A stretch of 13,897 nucleotides of DNA from Prevotella sp. UBA2755 (GCA_002353225.1 DEJF01000047.1:117737-131633), one strand, 5' to 3'. Shown: positions 1 through 6,478, counted from the first letter of the stretch. Numbers and translations: made by a program. Notes: a model not told the origin generated them from the sequence alone.

Positions 1-311
1 TAGAGCAGGGCGTTGATCTCCATCTGGATATTATCCTTGGTAATCACGTTCTGCGAGGGGAAGTCATACACCTGTTCACGCAGGTCGATAGAGTTAGAGT
101 AGGCATAGCGTCCACGAGTCAGCACCACGATCTCCTTGGCACGGTCAATGAAGGGGATGATGATGTTGATACCTGGTTTCAGGGTTGCGTAATAGCGTCC
201 GAGACGCTCAATGATCTTGGTCTCTGATTGAGGGATGATCACAAGTGCCATCTTGGCGAAGATAATCACCAGTGCGATGATCACTACTAATACAATTGTC
301 ATAATGTCCAT
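1..311 (-). CDS. SPFH/Band 7 (stomatin/prohibitin-like, QmcA-type) membrane protein, 5' part only
   Basis: The first 103 codons are visible and the rest lies beyond the left edge. The protein opens with one hydrophobic segment (about residues 4-25, rich in I, V and A), then enters a Band 7 domain. Recognisable family signatures are IPQSETKIIERLGRYYATLKPG near residues 26-47, the IPFID step, and VITKDNIQMEINA near 88-101. This order (N-terminal anchor, then SPFH) fits the QmcA/stomatin group, which forms oligomeric membrane scaffolds. An NfeD gene lies immediately upstream on the same strand, which is the classic pairing for this family. I chose the ATG at 311; a second in-frame ATG at 302 is possible. 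No TAnnTTTG promoter is visible in the 67-bp gap to nfeD, so it is probably cotranscribed. Confidence 0.88.
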   Translation of the reverse strand, partial: MDIMTIVLVVIIALVIIFAKMALVIIPQSETKIIERLGRYYATLKPGINIIIPFIDRAKEIVVLTRGRYAYSNSIDLREQVYDFPSQNVITKDNIQMEINALL

Positions 312-342
312 AATTTATAAAGTTTTTAAAAGGTTTTTTTTC

Positions 343-387
343 TTATAGGAACTATAGTTACTATAGGGGCTATAGGTACTATAGTAT
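343..387. repeat. Five-unit 9-bp tandem repeat (CTATAGNNN)
   Basis: The palindromic hexamer CTATAG occurs at 352, 361, 370 and 379, exactly 9 bases apart, and a variant TTATAG sits at 343. The array lies between nfeD and the SPFH gene and includes the nfeD stop codon (TAG, plus-strand bases 379-381). In the nfeD frame, stop codons therefore recur every 9 bases. I see no known function; slippage is a plausible origin. Confidence 0.85.
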
Positions 388-828
388 CTCCACCGTAATA
401 ATCGTGCTCTCGCGTCCTATGACACGGACGGTAGTATCTACAGGGATATCGCTGTCGGTCTGGCTGACAGCCTTCCACATATCACCGTCAATCTGCACAT
501 AACCGTTACCGCCCGCTTTGATGGTTTCCGTCACCTTGCCGGTGCGTCCTAACAAGGCATCGGCATTACTGGGCTTGTTCGGTTCGTTCTTATGTAGGTA
601 GCGAAGTGCCACAGGACGTACGAAGATCACGCTGAGCAGTGAGAAGACGGCGAAGATAAACAACTGCCAGTAGATGCTCAGTCCGAGAACTGCGGCAATG
701 ATGCTGAACACAGCACCGATGGAGAAGCAGATGATGAAGAAATCACCTGACGAAAGTTCCAGAATCAGACAGACGATGGACACTACTGCCCAGACCTGCC
801 ACATGTTTGCAATTAAATAGTCTATCAT
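379..828 (-). CDS. NfeD-like membrane protein (short form)
   Basis: A 149-residue protein with closely spaced hydrophobic helices in the N-terminal half (about residues 5-75, with SIVCLILELSSGDFF near the start). A soluble C-terminal OB-fold domain follows, with the NfeD signature LLGRTGKVTETIKAGGNGYV and a closing VRVIGRESTIITVE. It has no serine-protease domain, so it is the short (NfeD1b-like) type. Members of this family associate with SPFH proteins in the membrane, and an SPFH gene follows directly here. I use the ATG at 828; a TTG two codons upstream (834) is an alternative. The stop codon lies inside a 9-bp tandem repeat. I see no good promoter in the 86-bp gap upstream, so it may be read from the regulator gene's promoter. 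Confidence 0.9.
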   Translation of the reverse strand: MIDYLIANMWQVWAVVSIVCLILELSSGDFFIICFSIGAVFSIIAAVLGLSIYWQLFIFAVFSLLSVIFVRPVALRYLHKNEPNKPSNADALLGRTGKVTETIKAGGNGYVQIDGDMWKAVSQTDSDIPVDTTVRVIGRESTIITVEIL

Positions 829-909
829 AATCAATTCATTTTTAGTTTCGTTATTCTGTTATTTCAATATCTCTTTTAGTCAAGTTTCGCTCTTTGTAAA
901 AGCGACAGC

Positions 910-924
910 GTCGATTAAATCGAC
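910..924. repeat. Short inverted repeat over the stop codon of the putative regulator gene
   Basis: Seven-base arms (GTCGATT and AATCGAC) flank a single A and include the TAA stop of the leftward gene. No T-run follows on the minus strand, so I do not call it an intrinsic terminator. Confidence 0.4.
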
Positions 925-1424
925 AGGATGAAATCATCCCAGTCTTTCGTGGATCCTTTCTTGCCGAACACTTTGGTATAGAGTCGGCTGCGGGTAGAGG
1001 CGACACTCTCTTTGCTATGTGCTGTGAGAGTGGCGATATCCTTGGGGGCGACACGTATTTTGATGAGCAGACTCACGTAGTAGTCCTGGTCGCTCATGTT
1101 ATAGAGACTGTACAGTTTCTCCGTGAATCCGTTGTACACCATGTTCACCACCTCGGCAAGTTCTTTCCAGTCACCATTGTGCATACTCTGTCCCTCATTA
1201 ATATATTGTTTGATACGCAGGTAAACAGGTGAGGAGAAGATGGTGTTCACATCATGCTCCCGTTGCTCGATCACCGCCATCTTCTGCATGGCATGGATAT
1301 TATCGAGACGGCTCTGCAACAACTGTATCTTACGTCTGTGGTATTGTATCGTCACCACAAATAAGGTGATGTAGATAACCGCACAGATGACGAGCAGGAA
1401 TATTTCACGATGGGTGAGTATCAT
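915..1424 (-). CDS. Putative membrane-anchored transcriptional regulator with LuxR/sigma-region-4-like C-terminus
   Basis: A 169-residue protein. Residues about 6-26 are one strongly hydrophobic segment (IFLLVICAVIYITLFVVTI), followed by basic and coiled-coil-prone sequence (HRRKIQLLQSRLDNIHAMQK). The final 60 residues resemble the helix-turn-helix end found on many Bacteroidales tetratricopeptide sensor proteins: DQDYYVSLLIKI, then APKDIATLTAHSKESVASTRSRLYTKVFG. The repeat domain usual in those sensors is missing, leaving a stripped-down form. The function is inferred from this resemblance only. I chose the ATG at 1424 over a TTG at 1478 because that TTG is better read as the -33 box of the gene's own promoter. 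It leads the leftward block towards nfeD and the SPFH gene, about 86 bp before nfeD. Confidence 0.72.
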   Translation of the reverse strand: MILTHREIFLLVICAVIYITLFVVTIQYHRRKIQLLQSRLDNIHAMQKMAVIEQREHDVNTIFSSPVYLRIKQYINEGQSMHNGDWKELAEVVNMVYNGFTEKLYSLYNMSDQDYYVSLLIKIRVAPKDIATLTAHSKESVASTRSRLYTKVFGKKGSTKDWDDFILSI

Positions 1425-1447
1425 ATCGCTTTTCGTTTTTGTTGTTG

Positions 1448-1478
1448 CAAAGATACGAAATAAAACAGTACGTTCCAA
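1448..1478 (-). promoter_or_regulatory. Bacteroidota-type promoter for the putative regulator gene
   Basis: On the minus strand, TATCTTTG (1455-1448) matches the TAnnTTTG -7 consensus. TTG (1478-1476) lies 20 bp upstream. Predicted transcription starts near 1444, giving a leader of about 20 bases before the ATG at 1424. Confidence 0.7.
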
Positions 1479-1486
1479 GAAAATGT

Positions 1487-1506
1487 GTTTGCAAAAGTGT
1501 GCAAAC
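1487..1506. promoter_or_regulatory. Possible operator: 7-6-7 perfect dyad
   Basis: GTTTGCA and TGCAAAC are perfect inverted 7-base arms around a 6-base spacer. They lie between two divergent genes, 9 bases upstream of the leftward promoter's -33 box. The form suits a dimeric regulator, but the factor is unknown. Confidence 0.4.
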
Positions 1507-1558
1507 CGTGTATAGAGAACTTTTGCGAATAAATTCTCAATAATTCGTGATTATTTTG

Positions 1559-1566
1559 TACATTTG
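1559..1566 (+). promoter_or_regulatory. -7 box TACATTTG just before the HExxH-protein gene
   Basis: TACATTTG matches TAnnTTTG and ends only 8 bases before the ATG at 1575. The -33 position has only a weak TTC. If used, transcription would start within about 5 bases of the start codon, giving an almost leaderless mRNA. Confidence 0.5.
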
Positions 1567-1574
1567 CATCCGTT

Positions 1575-2057
1575 ATGGCAAACCTGTTGGGTATCTTCCC
1601 GTTGTTGTTCCGCGCTCGCCGTCCCAGTAAACTGGATGACATGCGTGCCGTGAATCTTCCTTTCTGGATTCGGAAGGGCTATGAGGGTATGACGTTCTTT
1701 GGACATATCATCACGCATAGCAAGGAGGAGGCAGAGCACTTCAACAATCGTTGGGATGAGTTAAAGAACCACGAGATGATTCATCTCTATCAGGCTCGTG
1801 ACACTCACGACTCGTGGATTTGCTTCTATTGGAAATACATCGTCTTCTGGCTGAAGGCTTGCCGTTATCGCAAGCACTTGCGTAATGCTGGGTATCTGTT
1901 GAATCCTTTCGAGATGGAGGCTTACGGTCACATGTACGACCTGCATTATCTGGATGACAAAGAAAACGGCACCACCGAGTGGCGCCGTTATGCGAGTATG
2001 TCGTTAGAGGAACGCTTACGTCTTTATTTCGCACGGAAGCGCTCAGCCTGCGACTGA
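1575..2057 (+). CDS. Small uncharacterised protein with HExxH zinc-protease-like motif
   Basis: A 160-residue protein that I cannot assign to a named family. Residues 66-70 read HEMIH, followed by LYQ, so the stretch NHEMIHLYQAR matches the HExxH...Q pattern of gluzincin-type zinc proteases. About 40 residues later NPFEMEAY (110-117) supplies glutamates that could be the third zinc ligand, as in other compact HExxH/NPFE-type bacterial proteins. Between them lies an aromatic, hydrophobic stretch (SWICFYWKYIVFWLKA, about 80-95) that may be a membrane or interface helix. There is no signal peptide. The ATG at 1575 lies 8 bases after a -7 box, so the ATG at 1641 (residue 23) is the alternative start. 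Its 3' end overlaps the end of the convergent trpS gene by 34 bases. Proteolytic activity is inference. Confidence 0.78.
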   Translation: MANLLGIFPLLFRARRPSKLDDMRAVNLPFWIRKGYEGMTFFGHIITHSKEEAEHFNNRWDELKNHEMIHLYQARDTHDSWICFYWKYIVFWLKACRYRKHLRNAGYLLNPFEMEAYGHMYDLHYLDDKENGTTEWRRYASMSLEERLRLYFARKRSACD

Positions 2058-3115
2058 ATCAGTTCCTTATCGTCGAAGTAGTTGATCTGCATGGCACTAC
2101 GTACCTCACTCATCGTCTGGGCTGCCGTCTCACGTGCCTGCTCTGTTCCCTTTTTCAGGATATTGTAGATCTCAGGGATGTCCTGCTCGAACTCATGACG
2201 ACGCTGACGCATCGGCTCCAGGAACTCGTTGAGAATCTGGTTCAGGAACTTCTTGCATTTCATGTCACCCAATCCGCCACGGCGGTAGTGGTCTTTCAAC
2301 TCGTCGAGATTCTGGTATTCTGGCAGGAACTTGGCGAAGTCCTCGTCCTTTGAGAATGCGTCGAGATAGGTGAATACCGCATTACCCTCCACATGACCGG
2401 GGTCGTTGAGGTTGATGTGCTCGGGGTCAGTGTACATCGAGCGTACCTTCTGCCATACGGTATCGGCATCGTCAGAGAGATAGATGCAGTTACCGAGTGA
2501 CTTCGACATCTTCTCCTTACCGTCTGTACCTGGCAGACGACGTGCTGTCGCATTCTCTGGTAACATGATATTCGGCTCTACCAATACGGGTGCATATACC
2601 TGATTGAAACGGCGTACCAGTTCACGGGTCACCTCCAGCATCGGCTCCTGATCCTCACCAGCGGGAACAGTCGTTGCCTTGAACAAAGTGATGTCGGCAG
2701 CCTGTGATACAGGATAGCAGAAGAAACCGAGAGGAATACTCTCGCCCTCGAAACCGCGCATCTTGACTTCCGTCTTCACGGTCGGGTTACGCTGTACACG
2801 TGATACAGATACAAGGTTCATCAGGTAGGTCGTCAACTCAGCGAGTTCCGTAATCTGACTCTGGATGAACAGTGTACACTTCTCCGGGTTCAGACCAGCG
2901 GAGAGGTAGTCGAGTGCCACCTCAATAATGTTCTGACGAATCTTCTCTGGGTTGTCGGCATTGTCTGTCAGCGCCTGAACGTCAGCCATGAATACAAACA
3001 TTTTCTCGTAGTCGCCAGCCTCTTGCAGTTCCACACGACGGCGTAGCGATCCGATATAGTGTCCCAAGTGCAATTTGCCAGTGGGGCGGTCACCTGTCAA
3101 TATAATCTTTCCCAT
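2024..3115 (-). CDS. trpS: Tryptophan--tRNA ligase
   Basis: Charges tRNA-Trp with tryptophan in the cytoplasm (class I synthetase). The 363-residue product shows PTGKLHLGHYIGSL at residues 11-24, the HIGH-type ATP motif, and GKEKMSKSLGN at 199-209, the KMSKS loop. Between them VPAGEDQEPMLEVTRELVRRF (150-170) is characteristic of TrpRS. The length is slightly above the roughly 330 residues common in the family. The stop lies inside the 3' end of the convergent HExxH gene. A good promoter lies just upstream, and a near-copy of it lies 88 bp further away, so it is probably transcribed independently of comEC. No T-box-like leader is apparent. Confidence 0.97.
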   Translation of the reverse strand: MGKIILTGDRPTGKLHLGHYIGSLRRRVELQEAGDYEKMFVFMADVQALTDNADNPEKIRQNIIEVALDYLSAGLNPEKCTLFIQSQITELAELTTYLMNLVSVSRVQRNPTVKTEVKMRGFEGESIPLGFFCYPVSQAADITLFKATTVPAGEDQEPMLEVTRELVRRFNQVYAPVLVEPNIMLPENATARRLPGTDGKEKMSKSLGNCIYLSDDADTVWQKVRSMYTDPEHINLNDPGHVEGNAVFTYLDAFSKDEDFAKFLPEYQNLDELKDHYRRGGLGDMKCKKFLNQILNEFLEPMRQRRHEFEQDIPEIYNILKKGTEQARETAAQTMSEVRSAMQINYFDDKELIQSQAERFRAK

Positions 3116-3144
3116 TTTCGTTTGTTATTGTCTAATTCGGTTTG

Positions 3145-3172
3145 CAAAGGTACGATTAAGTGAGCAAAATAC
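3145..3172. repeat. 28-bp direct repeat, copy 1
   Basis: This 28-base stretch recurs at 3233-3260 with 26 of 28 bases identical; the differences are at repeat positions 12 and 27. It carries the trpS -7 box on the minus strand. Confidence 0.85.
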
Positions 3173-3174
3173 AA
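3145..3174 (-). promoter_or_regulatory. Proximal promoter of trpS
   Basis: On the minus strand, TACCTTTG (3152-3145) is a full match to the -7 consensus and TTG (3174-3172) lies 19 bp upstream. A start near 3141 would leave a leader of about 25 bases, rich in A, before the ATG at 3115. Confidence 0.75.
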
Positions 3175-3196
3175 AATAAAATGACCATTTTATTTT
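3173..3196. terminator. AT-rich hairpin between comEC and trpS, possible terminator
   Basis: A perfect 11-base inverted repeat (AAAATAAAATG and CATTTTATTTT) with a 2-base loop. It has no GC-rich stem, so termination is uncertain. It lies directly upstream of the trpS promoter. Confidence 0.35.
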
Positions 3197-3212
3197 TTAT
3201 TGTCGAACGAAA

Positions 3213-3241
3213 GTACCTTAGGATTTTTAATCCAAAGGTAC
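3213..3241 (-). terminator. Hairpin downstream of comEC, possible terminator overlapping a second -7 box
   Basis: Arms at 3213-3225 and 3229-3241 pair at 12 of 13 positions around a 3-base loop. It begins 32 bases after the comEC stop on the minus strand and is followed there by TTTCGTTC, only a weak T-tract. It overlaps the -7-like box of the distal repeat copy, so it may terminate comEC, regulate the distal promoter, or both. Confidence 0.45.
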
Positions 3242-3260
3242 GAATAAGTGAGCAAAATGC
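3233..3260. repeat. 28-bp direct repeat, copy 2, with distal promoter-like boxes
   Basis: Near-identical to 3145-3172. On the minus strand it has TACCTTTG (3240-3233), with TTG (3263-3261) 20 bp upstream, just past the repeat end. It could be a second, distal trpS promoter with a leader of about 115 bases. Confidence 0.7.
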
Positions 3261-3273
3261 CAAATTTCTTCGC

Positions 3274-4443
3274 TTATTTCTCATATCCAAGGTGCTCAGA
3301 CAAGAAAATCAGGGAATAAGCGCATAAAAGAATAAAAAAGTATATTAGTACGGTTTGTGACAGGGAGGGATAGAGGTTATCGATGCTGGCGTAGGGAAGG
3401 GTGGCGATGGCATTGAGGGAGTGACACATGAAGGTGGTGACGGCTGTTAGTGCCGTGGCGAAGACAGGAAGATGGGTAAGAAAGAATAGGAGGGCTCCTA
3501 TTAATATAAGGTACGCACAAGGGATGACGACGAAGTTACTCAATAGGAAATAGGTGGAGAAACGATGGAAATAGAAAGCGATCAAGGGTGCCACCCCGAT
3601 CTGTGCCGACAGCGACAATGCCGTCATTCCCCATAACCAGCGTACCACCCGGTGCTCCATCAGCCACCGCTCGGAGAAAACACTGTTGAGTAAGGGGAAG
3701 AACAACAGGATGGCGAGGACGGCAAGGAAGGACATCTGGAAACCGATGTCGAAGAGGGATTGCGGATGGATGACGAGGAGGACGATAGCGGTAAAGGCAA
3801 GTACATTGATACTCATCTTCTGCCGATAACCTAACGACAGCAGCCCGTAGATCGTCAGCATCGTTGCGGAGCGTACTACACTGGGTGACATCCCCACCAG
3901 GAAAGCGAAAGCCCAGATCAACAGGATAGTGATAATCTGTGTCACTATCCGTAGACGGAGTCCTCTGACGAGTAGTGACACCATCATATACAGAATACCG
4001 AGATGCAGTCCACTGATAGCGAGGACATGTCCTGCCCCCGTGATATTAAATGTCTCACGAATGGCTGGAGTCAGAGCCGACTTGTCACCTAATGTCATTG
4101 CCGCGATGATGGCATAGGAGTCTTCCCCGATACCCCCTTGCTGGTATTGTTGTAGCAGTTGTTCCCGATATGTCAGCATCCGTTCGCCAGCCCTTTGCAC
4201 GATGGCACTGTCTGGTAACGGATACTGGATGAGAATCATACCGAACAGGATGGTCGCCAAACAGATACCAGTCGTCTGCCAACGGGGGTGATGACGCAAC
4301 AGGATAGTGACCGTCAGGACACCGCTGATGACACATAGCAACAGTTCCTCACCAACGGGATAGTACCAGCCCATAAGGATGCCCACTATCAGACAGAGGG
4401 CAATAGGTAGTAATGGTGCAATGAATCGTTGATGTCGTATCAT
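3274..4443 (-). CDS. comEC: ComEC/Rec2-family DNA-uptake channel protein, short form
   Basis: ComEC forms the inner-membrane channel through which single-stranded DNA enters during natural transformation. This 389-residue protein has many hydrophobic segments and the core Competence-domain signatures: NITGAGHVLAISGLHLG at 133-149, SPSVVRSATM at 186-195 and DIGFQMSFLAVLAI at 232-245. Family members are usually much longer. The N-terminal OB-like domain (DUF4131) expected between the first membrane helices and the core is absent, since residues 75-95 pass straight into the core. The C-terminal metallo-beta-lactamase-like domain is also absent. The reading frame is intact, so it looks like a natural short version rather than a broken gene. 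It starts 6 bases after the ligA stop and is probably cotranscribed. Whether it imports DNA is unproven. Confidence 0.88.
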   Translation of the reverse strand: MIRHQRFIAPLLPIALCLIVGILMGWYYPVGEELLLCVISGVLTVTILLRHHPRWQTTGICLATILFGMILIQYPLPDSAIVQRAGERMLTYREQLLQQYQQGGIGEDSYAIIAAMTLGDKSALTPAIRETFNITGAGHVLAISGLHLGILYMMVSLLVRGLRLRIVTQIITILLIWAFAFLVGMSPSVVRSATMLTIYGLLSLGYRQKMSINVLAFTAIVLLVIHPQSLFDIGFQMSFLAVLAILLFFPLLNSVFSERWLMEHRVVRWLWGMTALSLSAQIGVAPLIAFYFHRFSTYFLLSNFVVIPCAYLILIGALLFFLTHLPVFATALTAVTTFMCHSLNAIATLPYASIDNLYPSLSQTVLIYFFILLCAYSLIFLSEHLGYEK

Positions 4444-4449
4444 CCTCGT

Positions 4450-6459
4450 TTATCCTTGGACCGTGAACCGTTCTATGAACTCATCCTCCGAGATGATGGG
4501 AATACCCAGTTGCTTGGCTTTCTGGTTCTTGCCTGAGGTCGATGTCACATCATTATTAATCAGAAAGGAGGTCGAGCCGCTCACTGCCGACGCTACCTTA
4601 CCACCCTGCGACTCGATATACGCTTTCAACTCGTTGCGGTTTTTATAATGATGTACGTCACCCGTCACGACGAAGGTCTGTCCTTCACACAGACTACCTG
4701 CCGGTTCGTTGGAAGCCTGTGTCACCTGTATCTTCTCCCTCAGGTGCTGGTAACGCTGCCTGTTATGGGTGTCACGGAACCAGTTGACGAACGATGCCGA
4801 TTTCTCAGGACCGATGCCGTTAACATGGGCAAACACCTCGGAAGCCTCTTGATAGGGCTCGAACAGATCTCCTGTCTCCTTGACGGCTGCCGTTACCAGT
4901 TCGTCCAGTGGGTAAGCACTCAGCAACCGCTTGCAGACATCGAGTCCACACAAGGGGATGTTCAGGGCATAGAGCAATCGGTGTGCCTCCACATTGGCGG
5001 AACGGTCGATGCTACGCATGATATTGGATGCCGACTTCTCTCCGAAACCCTCCATGTTGGCGAGTTCACGGATATGACTACGCAGGTCGTAGATATCGGC
5101 ATACTCGCTGACCCATCCGAGGTTGATAAACTTAGCGAGGGTCTGTTCCGAGATACCGTCGATATTCATCCCTTCCTTCGATACGAAACGGGCGAATTTC
5201 TTCAGTTGCTTGGCAGGACACTCCGCATTGGTGCAGTGCAGGGTCTTCGTACCACTTGCCTCGCTGATCCGTATCTCTGTCTTTGCTTTGCATACAGGAC
5301 ACTCATGGGGAATCTCCAACGTTCCTTCCGTGCGGATGACCTTGATGACCTTCGGGATAATCTTATTCGCTTTGATGACACTGATCTCCGTTCCCTTCGC
5401 ACCGATTCCCAACCGTTCGCACTCGCTGATATTACAGAGCGAGGCACGCTTCACCGTCGTACCCTCCAGTTCCACGGGTTGGAAGATAGCGACAGGGGAG
5501 ATGGTGGAGGCGGCACACGACCATTCTACTTCCTGCAAGATGGTGTCGGCAGACTCGTCCTGCCATTTGAAGGCAAGACCAGCCTTGGTGGCATGGTGTC
5601 CTGTGACACTTCCCGTCTGAGCATATTCCGTATCATCGTAACAGATGACGAGACCGTCGACAGGGTAGGGATTCTGTTTGCTGGTCACCTTTTGGGTAAA
5701 CACATCGATCACCCCTTCCACCGCATCGATATCAGGGTGCTCGACCCGTTCATGCTCCACAGTCTGGAAACCTTGTCGCTCCAACCATGTCATGCGGTCA
5801 CCCCATGAGATGATATCATCATCGATATGTACCAGGGTGAAGGGAATCCATTGGATATGTCGTTGTTTCACCTCCTCCACATCTTTCAGTGTCAGTGAGC
5901 CGGAGGCAAGGTTACGGGGATTCGCATAGTCCTCACCACTCTCCATTAGGAACTTGTCGAAGTCGTCATAACTGATAACTGCCTCTCCACGGATGACGGT
6001 ATGTCCTTTGTAGTCAATCTGTTGCGGAATACCGTTAATCGCCTTCGACAAGTGGGTGATATTCGTACCGATATGTCCGTTACCTCGGGTGACCACCTTC
6101 GTCAGTTGTCCGTTATCATAGGTCACGACGAGGGTCAGACCGTCCAGTTTCCATGAGATCCAGATGGGTCGCTCCTCAGCCCACTTCACCAGTTCGGCTG
6201 GTTGCTTGGTCTTCGCCAGCGAGAGGGCAGCGAACTCATGTTCCTCCTTCTGTCCTGTGATGGTGTCCTCCGATACTTTCTGTGTCGGGGAGTCGGGCAG
6301 GGTAGTCCCCATCTCCTGTTCAAGTCGCTTCAGTTCGTCGAAGCGGGCATCCCACTCATAGTCGGTCATGCGTTCGCCCCGTCCGTTATAGTAAGCGTCA
6401 GAAGCCTCGTTCAACTCCCTGACGAGTTGTTCCATCCGAATGATCTTGTCATCTACCAT
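4450..6459 (-). CDS. ligA: NAD-dependent DNA ligase LigA, divergent type
   Basis: Seals nicks in duplex DNA using NAD. The 669-residue length is normal, and the domains are in the LigA order: domain Ia (about 8-95, with AYYNG and TDYEWD); adenylation domain with KLDG at 104-107 (adenylated lysine K104) and IRGE at 156-159; OB-fold (about 310-380); four-cysteine zinc finger (C387, C390, C409, C414); helix-hairpin-helix region (about 430-560); and C-terminal BRCT domain (about 590-667). It departs from the common sequence in several motifs: RGNG for RGDG, GTNIT for GEDVT, RASLCN for RATLHN, and DGLVIC for DGVVIK, which puts a cysteine (C273) where E. coli LigA has K290. The later lysine in FKW (K298) is kept. 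It may be an accessory ligase beside a standard one elsewhere. It leads the ligA-comEC pair. Confidence 0.93.
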   Translation of the reverse strand: MVDDKIIRMEQLVRELNEASDAYYNGRGERMTDYEWDARFDELKRLEQEMGTTLPDSPTQKVSEDTITGQKEEHEFAALSLAKTKQPAELVKWAEERPIWISWKLDGLTLVVTYDNGQLTKVVTRGNGHIGTNITHLSKAINGIPQQIDYKGHTVIRGEAVISYDDFDKFLMESGEDYANPRNLASGSLTLKDVEEVKQRHIQWIPFTLVHIDDDIISWGDRMTWLERQGFQTVEHERVEHPDIDAVEGVIDVFTQKVTSKQNPYPVDGLVICYDDTEYAQTGSVTGHHATKAGLAFKWQDESADTILQEVEWSCAASTISPVAIFQPVELEGTTVKRASLCNISECERLGIGAKGTEISVIKANKIIPKVIKVIRTEGTLEIPHECPVCKAKTEIRISEASGTKTLHCTNAECPAKQLKKFARFVSKEGMNIDGISEQTLAKFINLGWVSEYADIYDLRSHIRELANMEGFGEKSASNIMRSIDRSANVEAHRLLYALNIPLCGLDVCKRLLSAYPLDELVTAAVKETGDLFEPYQEASEVFAHVNGIGPEKSASFVNWFRDTHNRQRYQHLREKIQVTQASNEPAGSLCEGQTFVVTGDVHHYKNRNELKAYIESQGGKVASAVSGSTSFLINNDVTSTSGKNQKAKQLGIPIISEDEFIERFTVQG

Positions 6460-6478
6460 GATTATAGTATTTTCACGG

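Noticed and set aside
343..387. CRISPR-like array
   Set aside because: The repeat unit is 9 bases with no spacer of CRISPR length and no cas genes nearby.
888..904. Terminator hairpin after the putative regulator
   Set aside because: The arms (CGCTCTT and AAAAGCG) have a mismatch and no T-tract follows on the minus strand.
1425..1478. TTG start at 1478 for the putative regulator
   Set aside because: This TTG is 20 bp upstream of TATCTTTG and fits a -33 box better than a start codon.
3116..3273. T-box or other amino-acid riboswitch upstream of trpS
   Set aside because: I see no T-box consensus or specifier-loop arrangement; the region is explained by duplicated promoter boxes and short hairpins.
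3116..3273. Frame-shifted remains of the missing ComEC C-terminal domain
   Set aside because: The sequence is AT-rich with promoter repeats and no coding-like frame.
4648..5808. 386-codon open frame on the plus strand opposite ligA
   Set aside because: It lies wholly inside ligA, which has clear motifs. The antisense product shows no recognisable domain and looks like a by-product of ligA codon choice.
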